Shown piece after piece: positions 8,244 through 16,456 of a stretch of DNA of 34,352 nucleotides. Below the pieces are notes generated by a model, which was not told where the DNA came from, did not search any database, and saw only the letters and a list, made by a program, of their open reading frames with translations. This stretch comes from Oceanospirillaceae bacterium (GTDB taxonomy: Bacteria > Pseudomonadota > Gammaproteobacteria > Pseudomonadales > Balneatricaceae), in contig JABSRB010000053.1 of assembly GCA_013215375.1 (NCBI GenBank), forward strand, positions 1 through 34,352, read 5' to 3'. Both the position numbers and the translations under genes were made by a program. Position 1 is the first letter of the stretch. Every line of letters begins with the position of its first letter.

Positions 8244-9161
8244 CTAGCTGACCAGTATTTTTTGTAAATCTTGCCACACTTCTCGCTTGCAGCCTGGTAT
8301 GTTCAACATTTGCGTCAAACTGTAACTGGTAATTGATTTTGTATCCGAGCGCAGTGAGAAAACAATGCCACGCATCGCCTCAAAATCATCTTCGACATTC
8401 ATTAACATCTGCGCCGATGACTCACCTAACATCAATACTAGCTTTGGCGAGTAGTTTTGCAGCAACTTGGCCAGTTTGTATTGGACCGCACTGACTGCTT
8501 GGTCCCATCCTTGATCAATACTTAATCCGGCCAGCGTTGGCCAGTTCAACACATAGGGCTGACTGCCTGCATCTATTCTGCTGGCATTCATGCCCATCGC
8601 CAAAATCATATTATTCAATAACTTTTCATACGCAGCAGAGGCTAAGGTTCCACGAGTATGGGTTGGCAGAGAATCGACCACTAACACATCCGGGTACTGC
8701 CAGAACATCAAACGCATTTGCGGCGTCTCTTTAGTACTGCGTTTGATATTAGCGGCTAATTGATTAGGAATAATTTGAGGGGCCGGCTGTTTATTGACCG
8801 TCACTGCTTTGACTATTTCTGCAACAGGCGCCATACGACTATCAACTACTGGCTGCGCAGCAGGCAAGTGAGTGACCACATCTTGGGCGATAAGCTGCGC
8901 ATCTTGACTAATCTGCTGTGCATCAAGCGCTGGTGTTTGCAGGGAAGCTGCCAGTGACTTAGCCGGTGCTGGCTGCTCACTTTTAGTAGACCCCGATTCA
9001 GCTGACGCTACAGCGAGGCATTGATCAAGTACTGATTCATCATAGACAAACTGTGCCACCCAAGGCTCTGAGGGAGCGGCATTGGGCAGTGGTGCACGCG
9101 ATAACCAGCTATCGATACCTAGTGTTGCCAAATATTGGTGCCTAAGATGCTGCGCCTGCAT
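8244..9161 (-). CDS. holD: HolD-like protein (DNA polymerase III psi subunit), long form
   Basis: The protein has 305 residues, about twice the length of E. coli psi (137). The N-terminus YLATLGIDSWLSRAPLP matches the LQQLGITQW-R-RP start of psi, the part that contacts the clamp loader. The C-terminal half (from about residue 150) begins RLMFWQYPDVLVVDSLP and contains a LLNNMILAMGMN helix and a long helical tail, in line with the psi core. Between them lies about 100 residues of Ala/Gln/Pro/Ser-rich, probably disordered linker. Pseudomonads are known to have a long, divergent psi that was first missed by similarity searches. The position directly upstream of rimI is the enterobacterial holD position. 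The assignment rests on short motifs and context. Confidence 0.68.
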   Translation of the reverse strand: MQAQHLRHQYLATLGIDSWLSRAPLPNAAPSEPWVAQFVYDESVLDQCLAVASAESGSTKSEQPAPAKSLAASLQTPALDAQQISQDAQLIAQDVVTHLPAAQPVVDSRMAPVAEIVKAVTVNKQPAPQIIPNQLAANIKRSTKETPQMRLMFWQYPDVLVVDSLPTHTRGTLASAAYEKLLNNMILAMGMNASRIDAGSQPYVLNWPTLAGLSIDQGWDQAVSAVQYKLAKLLQNYSPKLVLMLGESSAQMLMNVEDDFEAMRGIVFSLRSDTKSITSYSLTQMLNIPGCKREVWQDLQKILVS

Positions 9162-9355
9162 TGATTGAAATCCTATCGAGAATTGTAAAGAGACAGTTTA
9201 ACTGCTTAAGGCAAAGCTGACTAGCCGGATTTGTAAAAACAACCGCTTCTTTGATGCGATAAATTTTTCACTATCACAGCGTTAATAACGGTGCCCCAGA
9301 CAAATATCTGCGGTAAGCTGTCTCTCAATAAATTGACACCGAGGATTAAGTAATT

Positions 9356-10525
9356 ATGTCAAAAGTTGATTTCAACCAACCCGTCAATCGACACAACACT
9401 TCCAGCGTAAAATGGGAGCGTTATACAGATCAATCAGTGCTCCCGATGTGGATCGCCGACACTGATTTCAAAGCGCCTGATGCTATTTTGAAAGCCCTGA
9501 CACAACGCATTGAACACGGTGTGTTTGGTTATACTAATGCCTCGGATGAGCTCAACCAGACCATCGTTGAGCGCATGCAGAGATTGTATGATTGGCAGAT
9601 TAACAGCGAGTGGATCGTGTGGATTCCAGGTTTAGTCTGCGGCTTAAATATTTCCTGTAGAGCCCTGTCTGCGCTGAGTCCTGAAATCGACAGCAATGTA
9701 CTTATTCCCGATCCTATCTACCCTTATTTTAACAGTGCCGCTAAATACTCAAATGTCGCGGTCAATAAGATTCCGATGTCGCTGCAAGGCGAGCGCTGGG
9801 TGGTTGACTTTGAAGCGTTAGAGGCCAGCATCACTCCCGAGACCATCGCGCTATTATTTTGTAATCCACACAATCCCGCTGGCACCGTTTATACCGTGGA
9901 TGAATTACAAAAAATCTCGGATATTTTACTTAGGCATAATTTATACATTTGCTCCGACGAAATTCACTGTGATTTACTGCTGGATAAAAACGTCGTACAC
10001 ACGCCACTGGCCTCTCTCAACACAGAGATAGGGCAGCAGTGCATTACCTTAATGGCACCGAGTAAATCCTTTAACATCGCGGGATTAGGCTGCTCCTTTG
10101 CTATTATCGCCAATAAAGACTTACGTCATAAATTTCAAGGCGCCGCTGCAGGCATAGTGCCCTCGGTGAATTTATTGGGTTACAGTGCCACATTGGCCGC
10201 TTATACCCAGTGCGACACATGGCTGGAACAGAAAACAGCGTACATTAGTGCCAATCACGATTATCTAATGCAAGAAATCAACGCCATACCCGGTTTAAAG
10301 ATGCTACCTCATCAAGCCACGTTTCTGGCCTGGATAGATGTCAGTGCTGCAAAACTGGATAATCCAGCAGCGTTTTTTGAACAGGCCGGTGTAGGCTTAT
10401 CCCCTGGAAGTGAATTTGGTGACAACAACTATGTGCGCATGAACTTTGGTTGTACTAAAGAGCTATTGGTAGAAGCGGTGACACGGATGCGCAATGCGAT
10501 AACTAAGCAGTTACAAGGTCTTTAG
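9356..10525 (+). CDS. PatB/MalY-type cystathionine beta-lyase (PLP C-S lyase)
   Basis: This 389-residue fold-type I aminotransferase-like protein has MWIADTDFKAPDAI near the N-terminus, GLVCGLN, CNPHNPAGTVYT, DEIHCDLL, and the PLP lysine K237 in APSKSFNIAGLGCSFAII. These are signatures of the PatB/MalY group, which cleaves the C-S bond of cystathionine or cysteine conjugates to give pyruvate, ammonia and a thiol. Length is normal. It is divergent from the HolD-like gene; the ATG follows a GAGGA at a rather long spacing of about 11 bases. The stop codon TAG (10523-10525) falls inside the first units of a heptanucleotide repeat, so the last residues (GL) are encoded by the repeat. Confidence 0.9.
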   Translation: MSKVDFNQPVNRHNTSSVKWERYTDQSVLPMWIADTDFKAPDAILKALTQRIEHGVFGYTNASDELNQTIVERMQRLYDWQINSEWIVWIPGLVCGLNISCRALSALSPEIDSNVLIPDPIYPYFNSAAKYSNVAVNKIPMSLQGERWVVDFEALEASITPETIALLFCNPHNPAGTVYTVDELQKISDILLRHNLYICSDEIHCDLLLDKNVVHTPLASLNTEIGQQCITLMAPSKSFNIAGLGCSFAIIANKDLRHKFQGAAAGIVPSVNLLGYSATLAAYTQCDTWLEQKTAYISANHDYLMQEINAIPGLKMLPHQATFLAWIDVSAAKLDNPAAFFEQAGVGLSPGSEFGDNNYVRMNFGCTKELLVEAVTRMRNAITKQLQGL

Positions 10526-10555
10526 TCTTTAGTCTTTAGTCTTTAGTCTTTAGTC
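10518..10555. repeat. Heptanucleotide array, GTCTTTA x5 plus GTC
   Basis: Five perfect GTCTTTA units (10518-10552) and a terminal GTC overlap the end of patB, whose TAG stop lies in the boundary of units one and two. This is the left block of a composite repeat that continues to 10760. Confidence 0.95.
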
Positions 10556-10588
10556 GAAATTATTGCTCGCGCCAGCTCCCTAAAAGCT

Positions 10589-10680
10589 TTTCCACCACAG
10601 AGGGCACAGAGGCGCTTCGCTACACCGAGAAATGACTAAACAAAATATTATAATCCCCTCTCCGTGCCTCCGTGGTGAAA
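10589..10680. repeat. Imperfect inverted repeat between two heptamer blocks
   Basis: The left arm (10589-10612) contains CCACCACAGAGGGCACAGAGG-type sequence, with key parts CACCACAGAGG and CACAGAGG. The right arm (10657-10680) is its near reverse complement, with key parts CCTCTCCGTGCC and TCCGTGGTGAAA. Mismatches become G-U pairs only in RNA from the minus strand, the direction of epmA read-through, so the stem is better in the epmA 3' transcript. A lone inverted heptamer unit GACTAAA sits in the loop at 10634-10640. Similar CACCAC-GAGG-CAC sequences are common dispersed intergenic motifs in bacteria. Confidence 0.75.
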
Positions 10681-10683
10681 TAT

Positions 10684-10760
10684 GTCTTTAGTCTTTAGTC
10701 TTTAGTCTTTAGTCTTCTGACTATCGACTTGTGACTAACGACTAACGACCAATCCCTATG
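10684..10760. repeat. Heptanucleotide array, GTCTTTA x4 grading into inverted GACTAAC-type units
   Basis: Four perfect GTCTTTA units (10684-10711) are followed in register by GTCTTCT, GACTATC, GACTTGT, GACTAAC, GACTAAC, GACCAAT and CCCTATG. The GACTAA core is the reverse complement of TTAGTC, so the block changes orientation. The last unit contains the stop codon of epmA (10756-10758). Confidence 0.9.
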
Positions 10761-11721
10761 CCCTAGTGATATCAAAGGGCAACACCTCTTTAATGTGCCC
10801 TTTACCTAGGGCCAACATCAATAATCTATCAAATCCCAAGGCAACGCCTGCACACTCTGGCATGCCTTGTGCGAGGGCAGTGACTAAACGTGACTCAACC
10901 GGTCGCTGCGGTAGTTTCAACAACTTGCGCTGTTGCAAGTCAGCGCTAAAACGCCGGGCTTGCTCTTCACTATCAGTTAATTCGTGGTAACCGTTGGCCA
11001 ATTCAACGCCATCGATAAACAACTCAAATCTAGCGGCCACCGCCACACCTTCTGCATCGATTTTCACTTTGGCTAACGCCGCTTGACTCGCGGGATAGTC
11101 GTAGATAAAAACAGCACCTTTTAACTGCGGTTCTATACAGTGTGAAAACAACAAATTTAACCAGCCATCAGTGTCGTAATCACCACTGACCTCTATATGC
11201 TCGCGCATTGTCTGTGCTAATAACGAATCACTGGCACTGACAATATCTAGCCCTAAATACTCTACAAACGCCTGGCGATAACTGATGCGACGAAAGTTTT
11301 TTATGTCGGTAACCGCCGTTATTAAATCACTGACTTCATCCATCAACTGCTGCTCATCCAGGCCCAATCTATACCACTCAAGCATGGTAAATTCAGGATT
11401 GTGCCGATGACCTATTTCGCCGTTACGAAATACTTTCGCCATTTGATAAATACAGCCACTGCCAGCAGCTAACAAACGTTTCATGGCATATTCAGGAGAG
11501 CTTTGCAGATAATAACTAATCGGATCATCTTCTACAAAATGGCGATACTCGACCACTAGTGAATCAATAAAAGGATCGCTCACTGCCGCTTGGGAAAGCA
11601 CCGGCACATCCACTTCAAGCACCTCACGCCGGAAAAAAAACCGCCGGATCTCGGCCAACATTTTGCCGCGCTTATGCAATGTTTGTATAGTGGCACTTGG
11701 CTGCCAGAGATCATTATTCAA
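10756..11721 (-). CDS. epmA: EpmA, EF-P (R)-beta-lysine ligase (GenX/PoxA/YjeA)
   Basis: This 321-residue class II lysyl-tRNA-synthetase-like catalytic domain lacks the N-terminal anticodon-binding domain, as expected for EpmA. Motif 2 is seen in KVFRNGEIGHRHNPEFTMLEWYR (key parts FRNGE and HNPEFTMLEWY) and motif 3 in GVALGFDRLLMLALG. It activates beta-lysine and attaches it to the conserved lysine of EF-P (Lys33 in the efp of this window). The protein ends in the usual ITRA. efp lies upstream on the same strand and epmB is divergent beyond it, so the whole known ligation route except the EpmC hydroxylase is within 3 kb. A heptamer array follows the stop directly. Confidence 0.95.
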   Translation of the reverse strand: MNNDLWQPSATIQTLHKRGKMLAEIRRFFFRREVLEVDVPVLSQAAVSDPFIDSLVVEYRHFVEDDPISYYLQSSPEYAMKRLLAAGSGCIYQMAKVFRNGEIGHRHNPEFTMLEWYRLGLDEQQLMDEVSDLITAVTDIKNFRRISYRQAFVEYLGLDIVSASDSLLAQTMREHIEVSGDYDTDGWLNLLFSHCIEPQLKGAVFIYDYPASQAALAKVKIDAEGVAVAARFELFIDGVELANGYHELTDSEEQARRFSADLQQRKLLKLPQRPVESRLVTALAQGMPECAGVALGFDRLLMLALGKGHIKEVLPFDITRA

Positions 11722-11754
11722 CTGTTAACTCCAGAGTTGAGGCTCTTTAACCAT

Positions 11755-11787
11755 AAAAAAGGCCCATATCAAAGATAGAGGCCTCTT
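11755..11787 (-). terminator. Rho-independent terminator of efp
   Basis: On the minus strand AAGAGGCC (11787-11780) pairs with GGCCTTTT (11764-11757) across a 15-base loop, with one G-U pair, and the stem runs into six T. It lies about 110 bases beyond the efp stop, so the TTTTAGC array would be part of the efp 3' untranslated region. Confidence 0.7.
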
Positions 11788-11793
11788 AAAATG

Positions 11794-11905
11794 TTTTAGC
11801 TTTTAGCTTTTAGCTTTTAGCTTTTAGCTTTTAGCTTTTAGCTTTTAGCTTTTAGCTTTTAGCTTTTAGCTCGAAACTCGTAGCTCGAAACTAATCCCTA
11901 TCCCT
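11794..11905. repeat. Heptanucleotide array, 11 perfect TTTTAGC units plus degenerate units
   Basis: Eleven perfect TTTTAGC units occupy 11794-11870. In register after them come TCGAAAC, TCGTAGC, TCGAAAC, TAATCCC and TATCCCT. The efp stop codon (11898-11900) lies at the junction of the last two units. Units next to the gene are diverged and those far from it are identical. Confidence 0.95.
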
Positions 11906-12467
11906 TAGACGCACGACTTACATAGTCACCGGTACGGGTATCTATTTTCAGCAGCTCGCCCTGTTCAATGAACAGTGGTACACGTACGACAGCACCGGTA
12001 CTCAATGTAGCAGGCTTTGATCCGCCCTGTGCTGTATCGCCCTTAAGGCCTGGATCAGTCTCTGTCACTTCAAGCTCAACAAAGTTTGGCGGGGTAACCA
12101 CAATCGCTCGGTCATTCCACAATGTGATAATGCACATGGTATTGTCTTTCAACCATTTAGCACTGTCGCCAACGGCACTTTCTTCTACAGCGTACTGCTC
12201 ATAAGTTACCGGCATCATGAAATTAAACATGTCGCCATCTCTGTACAAATATTCCATGTCACATTCTACAACATCAGCAGCTTCAAGAGATTCGTTGGAC
12301 TTAAAAGTTCGCTCCCATACACGGCCTGTTAACAGGTTGCGCATTTTAACACGGGTGAAGGCCTGGCCTTTACCTGGCTTGACGAATTCAACTTGTTGCA
12401 TTGAACAAGGATCGCCATCGATTATAACTTTTAAACCGTTTTTAAGCTGATTGGCTGAATATGACAT
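11898..12467 (-). CDS. efp: Translation elongation factor P
   Basis: This 189-residue protein has the three-domain length of EF-P and is collinear with the E. coli protein throughout. The modification loop is [11 protein letters not shown] with the target lysine at position 33 (E. coli Lys34). The C-terminal domain shows [20 protein letters not shown] and [20 protein letters not shown] rescues ribosomes stalled on polyproline. I chose the ATG at 12465-12467, which gives the family N-terminus; a GTG at 12500 would add 11 residues. The tail SRASKG is two residues longer than in E. coli, and its final codons border the repeat array. It is divergent from epmB, with epmA downstream. Confidence 0.97.
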   Translation of the reverse strand: MSYSANQLKNGLKVIIDGDPCSMQQVEFVKPGKGQAFTRVKMRNLLTGRVWERTFKSNESLEAADVVECDMEYLYRDGDMFNFMMPVTYEQYAVEESAVGDSAKWLKDNTMCIITLWNDRAIVVTPPNFVELEVTETDPGLKGDTAQGGSKPATLSTGAVVRVPLFIEQGELLKIDTRTGDYVSRASKG

Positions 12468-12520
12468 TAAATTTCTCTGTATCGATAATTGGGATTTCAC
12501 AGCATTCTACTACAAAGGAG

Positions 12521-12526
12521 ATTATA
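12521..12526 (-). promoter_or_regulatory. Likely -10 box of the efp promoter
   Basis: The minus strand reads TATAAT exactly here, about 54 bases upstream of the efp ATG. The -35 at optimal spacing is poor (ATAAAG), so only the -10 is convincing. Confidence 0.4.
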
Positions 12527-12549
12527 TGTAGCCGCTATGCCTGCTTTAT

Positions 12550-12578
12550 TTGACAGCTATTGTACTTAAAAGCACAAT
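12550..12578 (+). promoter_or_regulatory. Possible sigma-70 promoter for epmB
   Basis: A perfect TTGACA (12550-12555) is followed after 17 bases by CACAAT (12573-12578), a 4/6 match to the -10 consensus. The epmB start codon is 100 bases downstream. Confidence 0.4.
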
Positions 12579-12677
12579 GCGAGCAAATTTTAGAGTATTT
12601 CAGATTTTAGTACTCAGTCGCAGCATATTGATGCGTCTAAATTTTTACCATATTACTGCGATTATAGGCACAGCACT

Positions 12678-13700
12678 GTGAACAACAATATCGACACCCT
12701 GCAATTATCACTAGATAACGACCCCAGCTGGCAGTATCAATTAGGTCATTGTATAAAAGATTTGAAGAGTCTCTGTGACTTTACCGCACTCGATATTGAA
12801 AAAATCGCTTTCTCAGCAGGGGCTAGTCATGACTTTCCCATGCAAATCCCCTACGCATATGCATCGCGTATCAAAAAAGGCGACTATAACGACCCACTGT
12901 TGTTACAAGTATTACCCCAGCCTAGAGAGCTTGAAAACATCCCTGGATTTACTAAAGATCCGCTGGAAGAAGCCGACGCCAATCATCTAACCGGGCTAAT
13001 CCACAAATACCAACACCGTGTATTACTCACCTTAAGCGGCGCCTGCGCCATTAACTGCCGCTACTGTTTTCGCCGGCATTTCCCCTATGCGCAGAACAAT
13101 GTAGGCTCACAACAATGGGCAGACATCATTGAATATATAAAAGCAGATAGTAACATTGAAGAGGTGATTTTTTCCGGGGGCGACCCTCTAGCGACTAGCG
13201 ATAAAAGACTCGATAAATTCATTAATGAGCTCGATCAAATAACCCATGTACAGCGTTTACGTATCCACACGCGTCTGCCGGTGGTAATTCCCAAACGTAT
13301 TTCAGAGCAACTTTGCAATACCTTGCGTGACTCCAGACTGCAAACGGTGGTGGTGATACACGCCAACCACGCCAATGAATTTGATGAAGAGGTAAGTGCT
13401 GCACTGGCTAAACTGAAACAAGCAGCTGTCACTGTGCTTAATCAAGCAGTGTTATTGAAGGGCATAAATGACACCCCAGATAGCCAAAAAGCACTGCATT
13501 TAGCTTCCTTTAAAGCAGGCGCCCTGCCCTATTATTTATTTGTATTAGATCAAGTGCAGGGGGCTGCACATTTCAATATCGAAGATAGTGAGGCGCAACA
13601 GTTAATGCGTGAATTGCAGTGCATGTTACCAGGTTACTTAGTTCCCAAACTCGCCCGCGAGATTCCTGGGAAGCCACATAAAACGTTATTGGCCATCTGA
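12678..13700 (+). CDS. epmB: EpmB, EF-P-specific lysine 2,3-aminomutase (radical SAM)
   Basis: This 340-residue KamA-family radical SAM protein converts alpha-lysine to (R)-beta-lysine for loading onto EF-P. The 4Fe-4S motif is CAINCRYCF with C123, C127 and C130, followed by RRHFPY. IEEVIFSGGDPLA is the SAM/PLP region typical of the family, and GALPYYLFVLDQV lies near the C-terminus. Length equals that of the E. coli protein. The start is a GTG at 12678; no ATG gives a family-length N-terminus. It is divergent from efp with a 210-base shared upstream region. Confidence 0.95.
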   Translation: MNNNIDTLQLSLDNDPSWQYQLGHCIKDLKSLCDFTALDIEKIAFSAGASHDFPMQIPYAYASRIKKGDYNDPLLLQVLPQPRELENIPGFTKDPLEEADANHLTGLIHKYQHRVLLTLSGACAINCRYCFRRHFPYAQNNVGSQQWADIIEYIKADSNIEEVIFSGGDPLATSDKRLDKFINELDQITHVQRLRIHTRLPVVIPKRISEQLCNTLRDSRLQTVVVIHANHANEFDEEVSAALAKLKQAAVTVLNQAVLLKGINDTPDSQKALHLASFKAGALPYYLFVLDQVQGAAHFNIEDSEAQQLMRELQCMLPGYLVPKLAREIPGKPHKTLLAI

Positions 13701-13869
13701 AGCACCAATAAAGATGCTTTATGACTCAAAACCTTGGTTGCTTTAGTTCAATCTTGGTTAATAAGCAAACAACACTTCATATTCAGAATGAATTCATGGC
13801 AGAATAGCAGCCCGATAGGAATATCATAACTTCCCCTTTTGCCTCGTGCACTCTTCCAAGGACGATAAT

Positions 13870-14325
13870 ATGAACACATGGAAATTAGCAGTACTGTCTA
13901 TCACGGCTATTACACTTATAGGCTGCGCCAAAAAACAGCCAGTGACTCAAGTATCCCCGCCGCTAATTATCGCTGATGCCACGCCCCTAATATCATCATC
14001 CAAGCGCTCAATTGGCGTCAGAGTTGCCTTTGAGAACATCGCGCATTCTGACTACAAATACGCGCGCTTTAAGCTCACCGCCTACAACAGTGCCGGCGAT
14101 CTTGTAAAACCAAAAAAAGGCATTCGTGAAAGCGCCTATGTACGCCTAGCAGGGCCCATTTCTCCAGGGCAGACCAAAACCACTACTTGGACTAACACTT
14201 GGGCAAATACGGATGTGCAGTGCATTAGCTTAGATGCCGTAGAAATTATTTTTAATGACGGCAGTGTCGAAACGGCTAAAGATGGACGCTTGCTCAACAA
14301 GACTTCAGGAAACCGTTGTCTTTAG
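13870..14325 (+). CDS. Putative lipoprotein, unknown function
   Basis: From the ATG at 13870 (AAGGA ribosome-binding site about 8 bases upstream) the protein has 151 residues. It begins with a lipoprotein signal peptide, MNTWKLAVLSITAITLIGC, giving a lipidated Cys at position 19. The mature part is beta-rich, with IGVRVAFENIAHSDYKYARF and a later GPISPGQTKTTTWTNTWAN stretch, a pattern like an immunoglobulin-like or FxLYD-type domain that packs hydrophobic and polar residues alternately. The second Cys pair (C in VQCIS and NRCL) could form a disulphide. A start at 13846 would add 8 residues and spoil the signal peptide. I cannot name the family. It is convergent with DUF1820. Confidence 0.75.
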   Translation: MNTWKLAVLSITAITLIGCAKKQPVTQVSPPLIIADATPLISSSKRSIGVRVAFENIAHSDYKYARFKLTAYNSAGDLVKPKKGIRESAYVRLAGPISPGQTKTTTWTNTWANTDVQCISLDAVEIIFNDGSVETAKDGRLLNKTSGNRCL

Positions 14326-14334
14326 CAGCTTGAT

Positions 14335-14353
14335 AGGGAGCCCAGAGCTCCCT
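14335..14353. terminator. Stem-loop between convergent genes
   Basis: AGGGAGC (14335-14341) and GCTCCCT (14347-14353) form a perfect 7-bp stem with a 5-base loop between the lipoprotein and DUF1820 stop codons. The T-run is weak on both strands, so termination efficiency is uncertain. Confidence 0.5.
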
Positions 14354-14374
14354 CTTCTCGTCGCTCTGTAACCC

Positions 14375-14698
14375 CTAATCTTTACGCGGTGGTGGCATCA
14401 TTGGAAATTGTGCAACATTGCCTTTCACCTCTGATAATTTTGCCACCCCAGAGCGCTCTACTTCATCAATACGCAAAATTGCTTGAGTGGGTATAAATGA
14501 GCTTTTAACCTCATTAAATAACTGTTTAACTTTCTCTTCGCCAGGGTCAACTAACAATTCAGAACGCTGTCCAAAAATAAACCCTTCTAACTGAATAAAC
14601 CCCCAAATATCACTTTGATAAACGTGATTAACAAACACTTCGACCACTTTATCCTGATTGATAAAGGTCACACGATATACCGCATCTTCTTTTGCCAT
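14375..14698 (-). CDS. DUF1820 family protein
   Basis: This is a 107-residue soluble protein with YRVTFINQDKVVEVFVNHVYQSDIWGF, key parts VTFINQDKVVEVF and VYQSDIWGFI, then EGFIFGQRSELLVDPGEEK and IPTQAILRIDEVER. The length and these blocks fit DUF1820, a gammaproteobacterial family of unknown function that is often found next to miaB in pseudomonads, as here. No catalytic motif is seen. The repeated valine-rich strands suggest a small beta-rich fold. Confidence 0.85.
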   Translation of the reverse strand: MAKEDAVYRVTFINQDKVVEVFVNHVYQSDIWGFIQLEGFIFGQRSELLVDPGEEKVKQLFNEVKSSFIPTQAILRIDEVERSGVAKLSEVKGNVAQFPMMPPPRKD

Positions 14699-15003
14699 TA
14701 CATACTCTCAATTTCTTTGTTCTCAATGTCTGTATAGATAGGGGTTACTCGATAGTTTTTCAAGCAAGATAACGTGAACCACGTCTTTATTTGTCCGTTA
14801 ATCGCCTGCAAAATAGCTATAAAGGATAACAGGCAGTATAATGCCTCAAAATTCCCTCTGGTCTATTTTGCTACTCAATTAAATCTGATTTTTTGAGTAA
14901 CTATTCGTCTTTAACAGACAGAAAAAGCAAATAGGCTAAGAGCTTAATCATTAGCAATATCCTGGCGTAAGCCGGTGACAGAAAGTATAGAGCAAGGTGC
15001 ACA
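14699..15003. other. Gene-free stretch upstream of miaB
   Basis: This 305-base stretch separates the divergent DUF1820 and miaB genes. It contains a perfect TATAAT at 14836-14841 without a good -35, set inside a small inverted repeat AGGCA/TGCCT. A second inverted repeat, TACTCAA (14871-14877) and TTGAGTA (14893-14899), lies closer to miaB. No coding sequence is supported. Confidence 0.45.
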
Positions 15004-16344
15004 ATGGCGAAAAAGCTATTTATAAAAACTCACGGTTGTCAAATGAACGAGTACGACTCGTCACGTATGGCGGATCTCCTTGGCGAGAGCCATGAACTCG
15101 AATTAACAGACAACCCTGAGGACGCCGATGTATTGCTCCTCAACACTTGCTCTATTCGTGAAAAAGCCCAGGAAAAAGTATTTCATCAGCTGGGTCGCTG
15201 GCGCAAGCTTAAAGAGAAAAACCCCAACCTGAAAATTGGTGTTGGCGGCTGTGTCGCCAGCCAAGAGGGCGATAAAATCCTCAAGCGCGCACCTTTTGTT
15301 GACATGGTATTCGGCCCACAAACACTACACCGCCTACCTGAAATGATCGATTTAACCAATCAGGGAAAAATGGGTGTAGTTGATGTCAGTTTCCCTGAGA
15401 TTGAGAAATTCGACGTATTGCCTACACCTGTCGCTACAGGTGCCGAAGCTTTTGTCTCGGTCATGGAAGGTTGCAGTAAGTACTGTACTTTTTGCGTAGT
15501 CCCCTACACCCGCGGCGAAGAAGTCAGCAGACCCCTTGATAGTGTTTTAAAAGAGTGCACCGAACTGGCAGAGCAAGGCGTGCGAGAAGTAAATCTACTC
15601 GGACAAAACGTCAATGCTTATCACGGCGAAACTGAAGATGGCGAATTTGCTGATCTTGCCGAATTAATCCGTTTGGTCGCTGCCATTGACGGTTTAGATC
15701 GGATACGATTCACCACCTCGCATCCGGTTGAATTCACCGATTCTCTGATTGATGTATACGCAGAAGTACCTGAGTTAGTCAGCCATCTGCACTTACCGGT
15801 ACAGTCCGGATCAGACACCATTTTGATGGCGATGAAACGTGGCCACACTATTCTTGAATACAAATCGAAGCTGCGTAGAATCAAAAAGGTTCGCCCAGAC
15901 ATCTGTTTTTCCTCTGATTTCATTATCGGTTTTCCCGGTGAGAGCGAGTACGATTTTGAGCAGACGATGAAACTGATCGAACAAATAGGCTTCGACATTT
16001 CCTATAGCTTCATTTACAGCCGCCGACCTGGCACACCTGCCTCAGACATTCCAGACACTGTCACAGAAGAGACCAAAAAGGGTCGTTTAAAAATCTTACA
16101 AAATAAGATCACCCAAAACGCGCAAATGATTAGTCGTGCGATGGTTGGCAGTACCCAGCGTATTTTGGTCAACAGTTATTCCAAGAAAGATCCAGGCATG
16201 TTGTCAGGGCGTACCGAGAACAACCGTGTGGTTAACTTTCGCTGTGACGATCCGCACTTGATCGGAAATTTCGCCAATGTCGAGATTCTCCAAGCCTACA
16301 CCAACTCTTTAATTGGTAAGTTAATCAGCTCTGAGCTCGATTAA
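15004..16344 (+). CDS. miaB: MiaB, tRNA-2-methylthio-N6-isopentenyladenosine synthase
   Basis: This 446-residue methylthiotransferase adds a methylthio group to i6A37 of tRNAs reading UNN codons. The N-terminal UPF0004 domain has cluster cysteines in [12 protein letters not shown] (C12), [10 protein letters not shown] and GVGGCVASQ. The radical SAM motif is [19 protein letters not shown] with C157, C161 and C164 at the same positions as in E. coli MiaB. A TRAM domain closes the protein (from about 380). AAGG stands 6 bases before the ATG. It opens the miaB-phoH-ybeY-corC-lnt block. Confidence 0.98.
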   Translation: MAKKLFIKTHGCQMNEYDSSRMADLLGESHELELTDNPEDADVLLLNTCSIREKAQEKVFHQLGRWRKLKEKNPNLKIGVGGCVASQEGDKILKRAPFVDMVFGPQTLHRLPEMIDLTNQGKMGVVDVSFPEIEKFDVLPTPVATGAEAFVSVMEGCSKYCTFCVVPYTRGEEVSRPLDSVLKECTELAEQGVREVNLLGQNVNAYHGETEDGEFADLAELIRLVAAIDGLDRIRFTTSHPVEFTDSLIDVYAEVPELVSHLHLPVQSGSDTILMAMKRGHTILEYKSKLRRIKKVRPDICFSSDFIIGFPGESEYDFEQTMKLIEQIGFDISYSFIYSRRPGTPASDIPDTVTEETKKGRLKILQNKITQNAQMISRAMVGSTQRILVNSYSKKDPGMLSGRTENNRVVNFRCDDPHLIGNFANVEILQAYTNSLIGKLISSELD

Positions 16345-16355
16345 ACTGACAGATT

Positions 16356-16384
16356 GAGCCGCCTAAAATTTAGTCAGGCGGTTT
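16356..16384 (+). terminator. Weak terminator or attenuator stem after miaB
   Basis: CCGCCT (16359-16364) pairs with AGGCGG (16376-16381) over an 11-base loop, extended by A-T and G-T pairs. Only TTTA follows, so read-through into phoH is likely. Confidence 0.4.
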
Positions 16385-16456
16385 AGCTCCGATTAATATA
16401 ACTCTCAGTAATCGTGCTACAATTGAGTCATTATCTTGTATTGAGGAGTAAACATA

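Noticed and set aside
9333-9338. Perfect TTGACA upstream of patB
   Set aside because: It lies only 18 bases before the ATG, so a -10 at normal spacing would fall inside the coding region.
10518-11905. Heptamer arrays read as a CRISPR or an attachment site
   Set aside because: There are no spacers between units, the unit is 7 bases, and no cas or integrase genes are near.
12513-12531. AAAGGAG followed by ATG on the plus strand upstream of epmB
   Set aside because: The ATG is followed directly by a TAG stop codon, so no peptide results; the TATAAT on the other strand explains the sequence better.
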